18,048 nucleotides of DNA, from the NCBI GenBank assembly GCA_041913045.1, contig JAYSGB010000049.1:1-18048 (forward strand). The letters run 5' to 3'. Source of the stretch: CAMLOF01 sp041913045. Its GTDB lineage: Bacteria > Pseudomonadota > Gammaproteobacteria > Burkholderiales > Burkholderiaceae_C. Positions 7,533-15,360 of this stretch are shown in pieces. The position numbers and the translations under genes are program-made. Within the stretch, counting starts at the first letter, position 1. The number at the start of each line of letters is the position of its first letter. The notes under the pieces are model-generated. The model had not been told where the DNA came from. It was given only the letters and a program-made list of their open reading frames with translations, and did no database searches.

Positions 7533-9632
7533 ATGAATCTTAGCCATTCCAGTCAAATTGATCGGGTTCCGCTTGATCAACATATAAAATCGGTTTCCCG
7601 ATTCTATATGGGGACGCTGGCTGCGGTGATGATGATCGCACTGTCGATCTATGCCATCATGCAGGTGGTTCTTGATCGTCATTCAGCACAGCAAAGCATC
7701 AGCTTTCTCGTCAGCAGTCAATTCATAAAATTCCAACAACTGACAAACACCGCACGTGCCTTGATGCGTGCATCTGCAGATGCGGCAGTTCCGGTCAATG
7801 TGCTGGATCGCTTGATCGATGACATGAATCAGAAGATATCAGAAGTCAGAGATATCAGTGCGCAGTTGCAACTCCATCATGAACGCCTGGGTGACGATAC
7901 TTCGCCAAGTGAACATGATTTACTTTTGCGAAGCTTTCTTGAGCGGGCGGAAATGCTTGGCAAGATCGACAATAACAGTCGCCGCCGCCGTTACTCCTAT
8001 TGGGGAGCGATTGATTTTGCTGCGGCATCTGATGGTTTCATCATGCGGGGTTTCCAGGAGAAAATCCAGCAATCCTTCACCAAGAGCGAGGCGAGCATAG
8101 TTACAGCAAAACAGATCAGCGCCTTGCTGATCTTTTCGCTTGTGGTTGCACTGCTTGCTGTGGGTTTGTTTGTGCTCAATCCATTGCTCAAGAAACTGCG
8201 TATGGAATATGAGAAAAAGAAGGTTTTCGAACAGCGATTGTCGGATCTCGCCCATAGAGATGGTCTGACCAATCTCCCGAATCGCATGTCGTTCATCAAG
8301 TTTCTCGATCAGCTGGTTGCCTCTCGTGCACTGCGTGAAGATGGTTCAAACGGCGGTTCATTTGTCATCCTTCTGATTGATCTGGATTATTTCAAGGAAG
8401 TCAATGACACCTTTGGCCATCCAACCGGCAATGGTTTGTTGATCGAGGTGGCGAAGAGAATTGCATCCGCAGTGGATGCCGACGCCATGGCCGCGCGATT
8501 GAGTGGCGATGAATTCGCAGTTCTGGCACCTAATCTTTCAACAGAAGCGGAAGCGGAGGTGCTTGCGGAGAGAATACGCAAAAACCTGTTCCAGCCGTAC
8601 CTCATTGATGGGCATGCGCTCAATATATCAGGTGGCATTGGTGGCGCCATATTCCCCGACCATGGGAGCAATGCGGCAGACATCATTCGTTGTGCCGATC
8701 TGGCGCTGTATGCGGCCAAGAAAAAACGCAACCACCTCACCATATTCACCGAATCGATGATGGCTCATCGTCTTGCTGAAAGCAAGCTCCGTTCCGCTCT
8801 TTTCAATGCGGTGGAGAACGACGAGTTTCTTGTTTACTACCAATCCAAGGTCGATACCGTAAATGGTCGGCACGTGGGCTTCGAGGCGCTGGTGCGTTGG
8901 CGTCATCCCGATCTGGGTATTCTGGCGCCGGGGCGCTTCCTCCATCTTCTTGATACGGCGTCATCCATAACGGCAATGACCGAGGTCGTCATCAACAAGG
9001 TGGCTCATGACATTCGCGTTTGGCGGGATGCGGGGCTGTCGTATAGCAGTGTTGCGATCAATATGCCCGAGGCGGTCCTGATTTCCGAAGCTGCATACGA
9101 CATGTTGTCCAATGCAGTGAGACGTTATTCGCTTGACTGGAGTGATCTAGCCATAGAAATCACCGAAGACGTCTTTGTGAACAAATACCGTGAGCAGATT
9201 CTGGCAACTGTTGTCAAGCTGGCCCAACGGGGGGTGTCAATCGCTCTGGACGACTTTGGTACAGGTTTCGCGTCGTTGACAAATCTCAGGGATTTCCAGT
9301 TCGATGATGTCAAGATCGATCGCAGCTTCGTGTCAACCATAGGTATCGACTCGAAGTCGGAGCAAATCATCAAAGCGATGGTGAGCCTAGTTGGAGATCT
9401 GGGCAAGAATTGTGTGGCTGAAGGTGTGGAAACGCAAGAGCAAATCCGGTTCTTGCGGCAGGTCGGTTGTGCTGTTGTACAAGGCTATTTCTTCGGAAAG
9501 CCCGAGCCGTTCGAAATGGCCACTGGTCGGCTGGAGTCAGGTGGCTTCCCGAGTGATGTATTTGCCTCCATGAAAAAAGAGACTATGCCGTTCGAGGCTA
9601 AACCTTTATTTGAGTCCATGATGGATTCCTGA
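7533..9632 (+). CDS. membrane GGDEF-EAL protein with PilJ-like periplasmic domain
   Basis: A 699-residue c-di-GMP turnover protein. TM1 is at about 24-48 and TM2 at about 195-217, enclosing a mostly helical periplasmic domain of about 145 residues that resembles the N-terminal sensor of PilJ-type transducers. The GGDEF domain (DGLTNLPN at 243-250) has SGDEF at 324-328 and no RxxD I-site, so cyclase activity is uncertain. The EAL domain keeps its expected metal and catalytic residues: E451 of EAL, N510, E542, D573 and D574 in DDFGTG, K594, E630 and Q650. It should therefore hydrolyse c-di-GMP. The downstream substrate-binding protein, 29 bp away, is the likely ligand-sensing partner. Base composition is more AT-rich than the flanking genes, suggesting transfer. 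No clear RBS precedes the ATG. Confidence 0.88.
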   Translation: MNLSHSSQIDRVPLDQHIKSVSRFYMGTLAAVMMIALSIYAIMQVVLDRHSAQQSISFLVSSQFIKFQQLTNTARALMRASADAAVPVNVLDRLIDDMNQKISEVRDISAQLQLHHERLGDDTSPSEHDLLLRSFLERAEMLGKIDNNSRRRRYSYWGAIDFAAASDGFIMRGFQEKIQQSFTKSEASIVTAKQISALLIFSLVVALLAVGLFVLNPLLKKLRMEYEKKKVFEQRLSDLAHRDGLTNLPNRMSFIKFLDQLVASRALREDGSNGGSFVILLIDLDYFKEVNDTFGHPTGNGLLIEVAKRIASAVDADAMAARLSGDEFAVLAPNLSTEAEAEVLAERIRKNLFQPYLIDGHALNISGGIGGAIFPDHGSNAADIIRCADLALYAAKKKRNHLTIFTESMMAHRLAESKLRSALFNAVENDEFLVYYQSKVDTVNGRHVGFEALVRWRHPDLGILAPGRFLHLLDTASSITAMTEVVINKVAHDIRVWRDAGLSYSSVAINMPEAVLISEAAYDMLSNAVRRYSLDWSDLAIEITEDVFVNKYREQILATVVKLAQRGVSIALDDFGTGFASLTNLRDFQFDDVKIDRSFVSTIGIDSKSEQIIKAMVSLVGDLGKNCVAEGVETQEQIRFLRQVGCAVVQGYFFGKPEPFEMATGRLESGGFPSDVFASMKKETMPFEAKPLFESMMDS

Positions 9633-9661
9633 GCAAAATTTTCTGGTAATTGGAGTTGACC

Positions 9662-10948
9662 TTGAAAGCAGGCAGAAAACATTTATCCTTACGTTGTGCC
9701 ACGCTCGTGTTGGCGGCTTCATTTTTTCCAGGTGCGCATGCCGAGTCTTCACCGAGCGCTGCTGCCCGGAAGGGGGCGTTTCAGCCGACGGTGGAGGTGA
9801 TTCATTACTGGATTTCGCAGAGCGAAGATAAGGCGCTCAATGTCTATCGCCGAGCGTGGAAGGGGCTTGGTGGCAAATGGAATGATCTGCCAGTCAAGAA
9901 TAAAGATGCAGAGTTGAAGCTGGTTACAGACAGAATTGCCAATGGCTATCCCTCCTCGGTGATGCAGTGGACTGCCAACGAGGGCAGCAAGGAGCTGGCT
10001 GCCATGGGGGTTGTGCAAGACGTTGAAGAGGTTGCTGCCGCTGATCGCTGGCGAGACTTTCTGCCCCAAAATGTGGTTGATCAGATCAGCTACAAGGGGC
10101 GCATCTATTTTGCGCCGACCAATATTCACGCCGAAAACTGGCTTTGGACCAACAAGAAAATATTTGACAAACTGAAATTGCCTGTGCCAACCAGTTGGGA
10201 CAGCCTTCTTGACAGCGCTGCCAAGATCAAAGCCGCCGGTTACACCGCCGTCGCACTCGGATCGGGCACTTGGGAGATTTCTCTCATCTTCAATGACATT
10301 CTCTATTCCGTTTACGGCCACGCTGCTTACACACGCCTGATGAGCGGCGGTGACCCAAAGGCAGCCCTTAGGCCAGAGATGTTGAAGGCGCTCGGAATAT
10401 TGCGGCAGATCAGTGCTTTTGCAGAGCCGGTCAGAACCGGTAAAACTTGGGCGGATGCAACACTGTCTGTCGGCCGGGGGAAGGCGGGCATGCAGTTCAT
10501 GGGAGACTGGGCAAAAGGTGAGATGACCGAGGCGGGGCTGGCCGCAGACAAGGATTTCCGTTGCACCTTGGCACCAGGGACTGAATCTGTCTATTTCGTG
10601 GTGGTGGATGCTTTCGCCTTTCCGGTCACGAACAACGATCAGGATCGCCGGTCCCAGCTTCTCTTTGCGCGTCAGGTCATGAATACGGACAATCAGCTCG
10701 CCTTCAATCGCATCAAGGGTTCAATTCCTGTGCGGACCGACATTCAGCGCAACCATCTCGATTCGTGCGGGAAAATCGGTCTCGACCTGATTTCGCGCAA
10801 GGGCGGGCAGGTTTCTGCTCAATCGATGACGATGCCCTCGCAAATGTCCAAGGGTTGGATCGATGTTGTTGCCGACTACTTCAACGATCCGAAGATGACG
10901 CCTGCGAGTGCTCAACGTCAGTTGGCGGACGTTCTCGCACAGAAGTGA
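9662..10948 (+). CDS. sugar-type ABC substrate-binding protein (orphan)
   Basis: A periplasmic family-1 solute-binding protein of 428 residues, resembling the glucose/mannose-binding proteins of Pseudomonas-type sugar ABC systems. Supporting segments are WLWTNKKIF (about 161-169), MQFMGDWAKG (277-286) and GSIPVRTD toward the C-terminus. The start is most likely TTG at 9662: GGAG lies six bases upstream, and it begins a good signal peptide (MKAGRK, hydrophobic core, cleavage after GAHA near residue 27). An earlier in-frame TTG at 9650 has no such RBS. No lipobox is seen. No permease or ATPase gene lies on either side; the neighbours are the GGDEF-EAL gene 29 bp upstream and a convergent regulator. 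It probably works as a sensor subunit. The ligand is inferred only as a hexose-type sugar. Confidence 0.85.
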   Translation: MKAGRKHLSLRCATLVLAASFFPGAHAESSPSAAARKGAFQPTVEVIHYWISQSEDKALNVYRRAWKGLGGKWNDLPVKNKDAELKLVTDRIANGYPSSVMQWTANEGSKELAAMGVVQDVEEVAAADRWRDFLPQNVVDQISYKGRIYFAPTNIHAENWLWTNKKIFDKLKLPVPTSWDSLLDSAAKIKAAGYTAVALGSGTWEISLIFNDILYSVYGHAAYTRLMSGGDPKAALRPEMLKALGILRQISAFAEPVRTGKTWADATLSVGRGKAGMQFMGDWAKGEMTEAGLAADKDFRCTLAPGTESVYFVVVDAFAFPVTNNDQDRRSQLLFARQVMNTDNQLAFNRIKGSIPVRTDIQRNHLDSCGKIGLDLISRKGGQVSAQSMTMPSQMSKGWIDVVADYFNDPKMTPASAQRQLADVLAQK

Positions 10949-11007
10949 CCGGACGCGCATAACTGCGTCTGCAGGCGGTCGAGGCAGCCAAGGCGGCCGC
11001 TTCTTCC

Positions 11008-11814
11008 TTATGGCGCAGCGGCTCCTAGCCGTTGCGACAGGCCTGCCGCCACGTCGCGCAGGGCCTTGGCCTGTGGCCCGCTGGTGCGCAGGTCCAGCAT
11101 CTTGCTGGGGCCGATGGCGGCAATCGCCAGCACCAGCCGGCCAAAGCCGTCAAACACCGGCACCGCCATGGCGCTGATGCCGGGCAGCAGTTCATCGCGT
11201 ACCTGGGTAATGCCTGACTGGCGGATTTCCTCCAGTTCGGCGGCGAAGGCTGGTTCGTCCAGTTCGCCCGCCAAGCCCTCACGCTCCAGTGCGGCAGCCA
11301 CCTCGGAACGGGCGCGGTAGGCCGCAAAAATCTTGCCCGTGCCCGTGTGCCGCAGAGACGCTGGTATGCCGTGCCGCATGGCCACGTGCACGGGCGTGGG
11401 GCCTTCTTCCACACGGATGATGACCGGCCCCTGAGCCCCCCAGACGGCAGCAGACACCGTGCAGCCCACGCGCTGCGCCAGCCCCGGCAGCTCGGCAATG
11501 GCCAGGCGCACAGGGTCCACCTGCTGCAGGCTGATCAAGCCCAGTTGCATGGCCAGCGGGCCTAACCCGTAGTGGCCGCTCACGGCGTCTTGCTCGATCA
11601 GGCCCAGCTTGCCAAAGCTCACCAGATAGGGGTGGGCCTTGGCGGGTGTCATGTCGGCCTCGCGGGCCAGATCCTTCAGGGCCATGCGGCGCCCTGTGTG
11701 TGCCAGGGCTTTCAGCAACTGGCCTCCCACTTCCACGCTCTGTATGCCGCGCGACGTGCGCTCTTCCTGTTCTTCCGCCGCCTCGCCCGGCGGGTTGTGC
11801 TTGCTTGTGTTCAT
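11008..11814 (-). CDS. IclR-family transcriptional regulator
   Basis: A 268-residue regulator with an N-terminal winged helix-turn-helix (about 25-85, including GGQLLKAL, MALKDLAREADMTPAKAHPYL and YGLGPLAMQLG) and a C-terminal IclR effector domain (segments such as RHGIPASLRHTGTGKIFAAY and GISAMAVPVFD). IclR proteins often control divergent aromatic or carboxylic-acid catabolism genes, by repression or activation, in response to a pathway compound. It is divergent from the catabolic operon starting at 11973, its probable target. The ATG at 11814 is preferred over 11868 because GAGGGA lies about nine bases upstream and the extra residues are not conserved-looking. It converges with the binding-protein gene across a 59-bp gap. 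Confidence 0.88.
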   Translation of the reverse strand: MNTSKHNPPGEAAEEQEERTSRGIQSVEVGGQLLKALAHTGRRMALKDLAREADMTPAKAHPYLVSFGKLGLIEQDAVSGHYGLGPLAMQLGLISLQQVDPVRLAIAELPGLAQRVGCTVSAAVWGAQGPVIIRVEEGPTPVHVAMRHGIPASLRHTGTGKIFAAYRARSEVAAALEREGLAGELDEPAFAAELEEIRQSGITQVRDELLPGISAMAVPVFDGFGRLVLAIAAIGPSKMLDLRTSGPQAKALRDVAAGLSQRLGAAAP

Positions 11815-11882
11815 GCGTAGATTGTCCCTCTGTGCCAGCGGGCTGCGGCACACGCTTAGGGTTTTCACCTAAACGAATGTGT

Positions 11883-11911
11883 TTGTCAATATCGAACTTT
11901 GTCGCTAACAT
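11883..11911 (+). promoter_or_regulatory. sigma70-like promoter for the catabolic operon
   Basis: TTGTCA (11883-11888) and TAACAT (11906-11911) are separated by 17 bases, matching the -35 and -10 consensus at five and four of six positions. Transcription would start near 11918, about 55 bases before the MBL start codon. On the opposite strand the same -35 bases read TTGACA, so a back-to-back promoter for the IclR gene is possible, but its -10 is weak. Confidence 0.55.
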
Positions 11912-11926
11912 CGCGGCTATTGATCT

Positions 11927-11946
11927 ATAGCAAACGTATTTGCTAT
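11927..11946. promoter_or_regulatory. candidate IclR operator palindrome
   Basis: ATAGCAAACGTATTTGCTAT is an 8-bp perfect inverted repeat around CGTA. It lies just downstream of the predicted start of transcription and 26 bp before the MBL start codon, where a bound repressor would block transcription. An alternative promoter, TTGATC (11920-11925) with TATGAA (11944-11949), would place the palindrome between -35 and -10. Assignment to the adjacent IclR regulator is inference from location. Confidence 0.55.
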
Positions 11947-11972
11947 GAACGAATTTTCAGGAGTTTCACCCC

Positions 11973-12929
11973 ATGAGCACCAAGACGTTCGCCTCTGCCG
12001 CCGACCTTGAAGAAAAGAAGGTCACCTTCGAACAGATCTCTGAACACGCCTGGGCCTACACGGCCGAAGGCGACCCGAACACCGGCATCATCATTGGCGA
12101 CGACGCCGTGCTGGTGGCCGACACCCAGGCCACGCCCGCCATGGCCGCCGACGTGATCCGCCGCATCCGCGAAGTCACCGACAAGCCCATCAAGTACGTG
12201 GTGCTCACCCACTACCACGCCGTGCGCGTGCTGGGCGCCAGCGCCTACCAGCCGCAGCAGATCCTGGCCAGCCAGGACACCTACGACCTCATCGTCGAGC
12301 GCGGCGAGCAGGACAAGGCCAGCGAGATCGGCCGCTTCCCACGCCTGTTCCGCAATCTGGAGACCGTGCCCGAAGGCCTGACCTGGCCGACCATGACCTT
12401 CACCGGCAAGATGACCCTGTGGCTGGGCAAGCTGGAAGTGCAGCTGCTGCAACTGGGCCGTGGCCACACCAAGGGTGACACCGTGGTGTGGCTGCCCGGC
12501 GAGAAGACCCTGCTGTCGGGCGACCTGGTCGAATTCGACGCCACCCCCTACGCGGGTGACGCCTACTTCCAGGATTGGCCCAACACGCTGGACAACATCG
12601 CCAAGCTCAACCCGCTGGCCCTGGTGCCCGGGCGTGGCCCGGCGCTGCGCGGCGAAGCGCAGGTGCAAAAGGGGTTGGAAGTCACGCGTTCCTTCATCAG
12701 CGACGTGTGGGCCAGCGTGAAAGCCGGTGCCGACGCCGGGCACGACCTGCGCAAGGTCTATGAAGAGACGTTTGCCAAGCTGCAGCCCAAGTATGGCGAG
12801 TGGGTGATCTTCAACCACTGCATGCCGTTCGACGTGACCCGCGCCTACGACGAGGCCACGCAGTTCCCCGACCCCCGCATCTGGACCGCCGAGCGCGACC
12901 GCCAGATGTGGCTGGCCCTTGAAGGTTGA
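11973..12929 (+). CDS. MBL-fold protein with degenerate second metal site
   Basis: A 318-residue metallo-beta-lactamase-fold protein, first gene of the catabolic operon, with AGGAG nine bases before its ATG. The usual HxHxDH motif reads HYHAVR (80-85), so the first two histidines are kept while the Asp and His of the second metal site are Val and Arg. H165 (GHTKGD) and D184 (SGDL) are present. The histidine normally found in PGHG is Arg221 (PGRG). One metal site therefore looks intact and the second looks lost. Standard two-metal hydrolysis is doubtful; it may be a mononuclear enzyme acting on a ring-cleavage intermediate. There is no signal peptide. The VOC gene follows 18 bp downstream. Confidence 0.8.
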   Translation: MSTKTFASAADLEEKKVTFEQISEHAWAYTAEGDPNTGIIIGDDAVLVADTQATPAMAADVIRRIREVTDKPIKYVVLTHYHAVRVLGASAYQPQQILASQDTYDLIVERGEQDKASEIGRFPRLFRNLETVPEGLTWPTMTFTGKMTLWLGKLEVQLLQLGRGHTKGDTVVWLPGEKTLLSGDLVEFDATPYAGDAYFQDWPNTLDNIAKLNPLALVPGRGPALRGEAQVQKGLEVTRSFISDVWASVKAGADAGHDLRKVYEETFAKLQPKYGEWVIFNHCMPFDVTRAYDEATQFPDPRIWTAERDRQMWLALEG

Positions 12930-12947
12930 TCAACAGGAGACAAGACC

Positions 12948-13490
12948 ATGAAACTCGACCGCATTCACCACGTTGCCTACCGCTGCAAAGACGCCAAAGA
13001 AACCGTTGAGTGGTATGTCAAACACCTGAACATGGACTTCGTGCTGGCCATTGCCGAAGACCAAGTGCCTTCCACCAAGGCGCCGGACCCTTACATGCAC
13101 GTGTTCCTGGACGCAGGGCAGGGCAACGTGCTGGCCTTCTTCGAACTTCCCAACGCCCCCGAGATGGGCCGCGACACCAACACCCCCAACTGGGTGCAGC
13201 ACATCGCCTTCAAGGTGGACAGCATGGCCACGCTGGAAGCCACCAAGGCCAAGCTGCAGGCTGACGGCATTGACGTGGTGGGCCCGACCGACCACACCAT
13301 CTTCAAGAGCATCTACTTCTTCGACCCCAACGGCCACCGCCTGGAACTGGCTGCAGACGTGGGTACGCCCGAGATGTACAAGAAACTCGACGAAGTGAAG
13401 TGGGACATGCTCAACGAATGGGCGCAGACCAAGCGCGCACCCAAGCACGCCGCCTGGATGCACGAGCACGAGTTCAAGGCACTGGACTGA
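12948..13490 (+). CDS. VOC-family (glyoxalase/extradiol dioxygenase-type) protein
   Basis: A 180-residue protein with two beta-alpha-beta-beta-beta modules of the vicinal oxygen chelate superfamily. Likely metal ligands are H8 (IHHVAYR), E66 (AFFELP), H85 (VQHIAFKVD) and E133 (RLELA). Two His plus two Glu resemble glyoxalase I, while type I extradiol dioxygenases use two His and one Glu. Both ring cleavage and isomerisation are therefore possible. Its position, between an MBL-fold gene and an aromatic hydroxylase in a pathway ending at fumarylacetoacetase, suggests action on a dihydroxylated ring or on the cleavage product. An AGGAGA RBS precedes the ATG. About 45 C-terminal residues after the second module are extra. 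Confidence 0.8.
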   Translation: MKLDRIHHVAYRCKDAKETVEWYVKHLNMDFVLAIAEDQVPSTKAPDPYMHVFLDAGQGNVLAFFELPNAPEMGRDTNTPNWVQHIAFKVDSMATLEATKAKLQADGIDVVGPTDHTIFKSIYFFDPNGHRLELAADVGTPEMYKKLDEVKWDMLNEWAQTKRAPKHAAWMHEHEFKALD

Positions 13491-13523
13491 TTCAAGAATA
13501 AGCGGACGTCGTTGGGACACACC

Positions 13524-15128
13524 ATGCTCAAGACCTACACCTACCCCGAATACGCCTACCGTCAGAGCGAAGAGCAGCGCAGCGGCGCGCTCAAGCGCCA
13601 CCCGGTGGTCATCATTGGCGCGGGCCCCATTGGCCTGACGCAGGCACTCGACCTGGCCTACCGTGGCGTGCCCACGGTCATTCTTGACGACAACAACACC
13701 GTCAGCGTGGGCTCACGCGCCGTTTGCTACGCCAAACGCCCGCTGGAGATCTGGGACCGCCTGGGCCTGGGCGAAGAGTTCGCCGCCAAAGGCGTGCAAT
13801 GGAAACTGGGCAAGGTGTTCTTCCGCGACGACCTGGCCTACACCTTCGACCTGCTGCCCGAGGCCGACCACAAGATGCCGGCCATGATCAACTACCAGCA
13901 GTACCACCTGGAAGAGCGCATGGTCAAGGCCTGCGACGAATCCCCGCTGGTGGACCTGCGTTGGAAGCACAAGGTGCTGGCCATCGAGCAGGCTGACGAC
14001 TTTGCTACGCTCACCGTCGAAACGCCGGACGGCATCTTCAAGATGGAAGCGCAGTGGATCATTGCCGCCGACGGCGCCAACAGCGACACGCGCCGCATGA
14101 TCGGTGCCGACTTCACCGGCCAGTTCTTTCAGGACCGCTTCTTGATTGCCGACGTGGTGATGAAGGCGGGCTTCCCGACCGAGCGTTGGTTCTGGTTCGA
14201 CCCGCCGTTCCACCGCAACCAGAGCGTGCTGCTGCACAAAGAGGCCGACGACGTCTGGCGCATCGACTTCCAGCTGGGCTGGGACGCCGACCCCGTGGAA
14301 GAAAAGAAGCCGGAGAACGTGATCCCGCGCATCCAGGCCATGCTGGGCAAGGACGTGGAGTTCGAACTGGAGTGGGTGTCGGTGTACCAGTTTGCCTGCC
14401 GCCGCATCGACCAGTTCCGCCACGGCCGCGTCATCTTCACGGGTGATGCCGCACACCAGGTGTCGCCCTTCGGCGCGCGTGGTGCCAACACTGGCGTGCA
14501 AGATTGTGACAACCTGAGCTGGAAGCTCAAGGCCGTGCTCGACGGCGCCGCACCGGTGGCCCTGATCGATACCTACCACGAAGAGCGCGCCTACGCGGCG
14601 GATGACAACATCGGCCACTCCACCCGCGCGACCGACTTCATCACGCCCAAGAGCCGCGCGTCGCTGCGCCTGCGCAACGCCGTGCTGGAACTGGCCCGCA
14701 CCGAGCCCTTCGCCCGTCCGCTGGTCAACAGTGGCCGCCTGTCCACGCCCACGCCGTACCTGCGGTCGTCGCTCAACACGCCCGACGGCGCCGTGTTCGC
14801 TGGCAAGATGCTGCCGGGCACCAACTGTGCTGACGCGCCCATCGAGCGCGACGGCAAGAGCGCCTGGTTACTGGAGCAATTGGGCAAGGGCTTTGTGCTG
14901 CTGAGCTTTGGCCCCGCGCAACCCGTGACGGTGGGCAACTTCACCGCCCAGGTGCTGGAAGTGGGCAAGGACATCATCGACACCAAAGGCCTGTTCAAGG
15001 CCCGCTACGATGGCCAGCCCGGTACGGTGTACCTGATCCGCCCCGACCAGCACGTGGCCGCCCGTTGGCGCCAGTTCGACGCAGGGCAGGTGCAGGCCGC
15101 CATGCGCCGCGCCCTCAAGCTGCAATAA
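13524..15128 (+). CDS. FAD-dependent aromatic hydroxylase, MhaA/MhpA-like
   Basis: A 534-residue class A flavoprotein monooxygenase, which would use NAD(P)H and oxygen to hydroxylate a phenolic ring. It has the N-terminal Rossmann motif GAGPIG, the ADGANSDTRR segment (DG motif, binding FAD and NAD(P)H) and GDAAHQVSPFGARGANTGVQD (GD motif, FAD ribose binding). A C-terminal thioredoxin-like extension is typical of the MhpA/PheA group. The small DUF2783-type gene 18 bp downstream and fumarylacetoacetase beyond point to the 3-hydroxyphenylacetate 6-hydroxylase type (MhaA plus coupling protein MhaB), whose product is homogentisate. The substrate remains inferred. The ATG at 13524 is preferred to a TTG at 13512; GGGA lies seven bases upstream of it. 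Confidence 0.85.
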   Translation: MLKTYTYPEYAYRQSEEQRSGALKRHPVVIIGAGPIGLTQALDLAYRGVPTVILDDNNTVSVGSRAVCYAKRPLEIWDRLGLGEEFAAKGVQWKLGKVFFRDDLAYTFDLLPEADHKMPAMINYQQYHLEERMVKACDESPLVDLRWKHKVLAIEQADDFATLTVETPDGIFKMEAQWIIAADGANSDTRRMIGADFTGQFFQDRFLIADVVMKAGFPTERWFWFDPPFHRNQSVLLHKEADDVWRIDFQLGWDADPVEEKKPENVIPRIQAMLGKDVEFELEWVSVYQFACRRIDQFRHGRVIFTGDAAHQVSPFGARGANTGVQDCDNLSWKLKAVLDGAAPVALIDTYHEERAYAADDNIGHSTRATDFITPKSRASLRLRNAVLELARTEPFARPLVNSGRLSTPTPYLRSSLNTPDGAVFAGKMLPGTNCADAPIERDGKSAWLLEQLGKGFVLLSFGPAQPVTVGNFTAQVLEVGKDIIDTKGLFKARYDGQPGTVYLIRPDQHVAARWRQFDAGQVQAAMRRALKLQ

Positions 15129-15146
15129 ACAAGAGTGAGACAGACC

Positions 15147-15353
15147 ATGGCACTCAACCGTGAACCCAACATCCCCGATCAGGACGTTTTCTACGCCGAC
15201 CTCATCAACGCCCAGCGCGACCTGAGCGACGAGCAGGCTGACATGATGCTGGCCAAACTGGTGCTGATCCTGTGCAACCATATCGGCGACCGCGACGTGC
15301 TGAACGAAGCCATTGCCCTGGCACGCGACAACACCCTGGTTACGGCGGCCTAG
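15147..15353 (+). CDS. small DUF2783-type protein, possible MhaB-like coupling protein
   Basis: A 68-residue acidic helical protein. The segment LSDEQADMMLAKLVLILCNH followed by IGD is typical of DUF2783 proteins, which I know as companions of flavin aromatic hydroxylases. In Pseudomonas putida U the 3-hydroxyphenylacetate hydroxylase needs a coupling protein of about 6 kDa (MhaB). Size and position agree with that role here, but sequence equivalence has not been tested. The ATG at 15147 is preferred to an in-frame GTG at 15135. It begins 18 bp after the hydroxylase stop, so the two are probably co-translated. There is no signal peptide. Confidence 0.75.
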   Translation: MALNREPNIPDQDVFYADLINAQRDLSDEQADMMLAKLVLILCNHIGDRDVLNEAIALARDNTLVTAA

Positions 15354-15360
15354 GATGAGC

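Noticed and set aside
10949..11007. GCGGCCGC in the convergent gap as a possible bidirectional terminator
   Set aside because: The 8-bp palindrome has no loop or T-run, and no longer stem could be built around it.
11943..12818. 291-codon minus-strand open frame
   Set aside because: Antisense to the MBL-fold gene and would overlap the operon leader; no family features.
13713..14618. 301-codon minus-strand open frame
   Set aside because: Antisense to the flavin hydroxylase; composition is typical of a shadow frame, with no recognisable motif.
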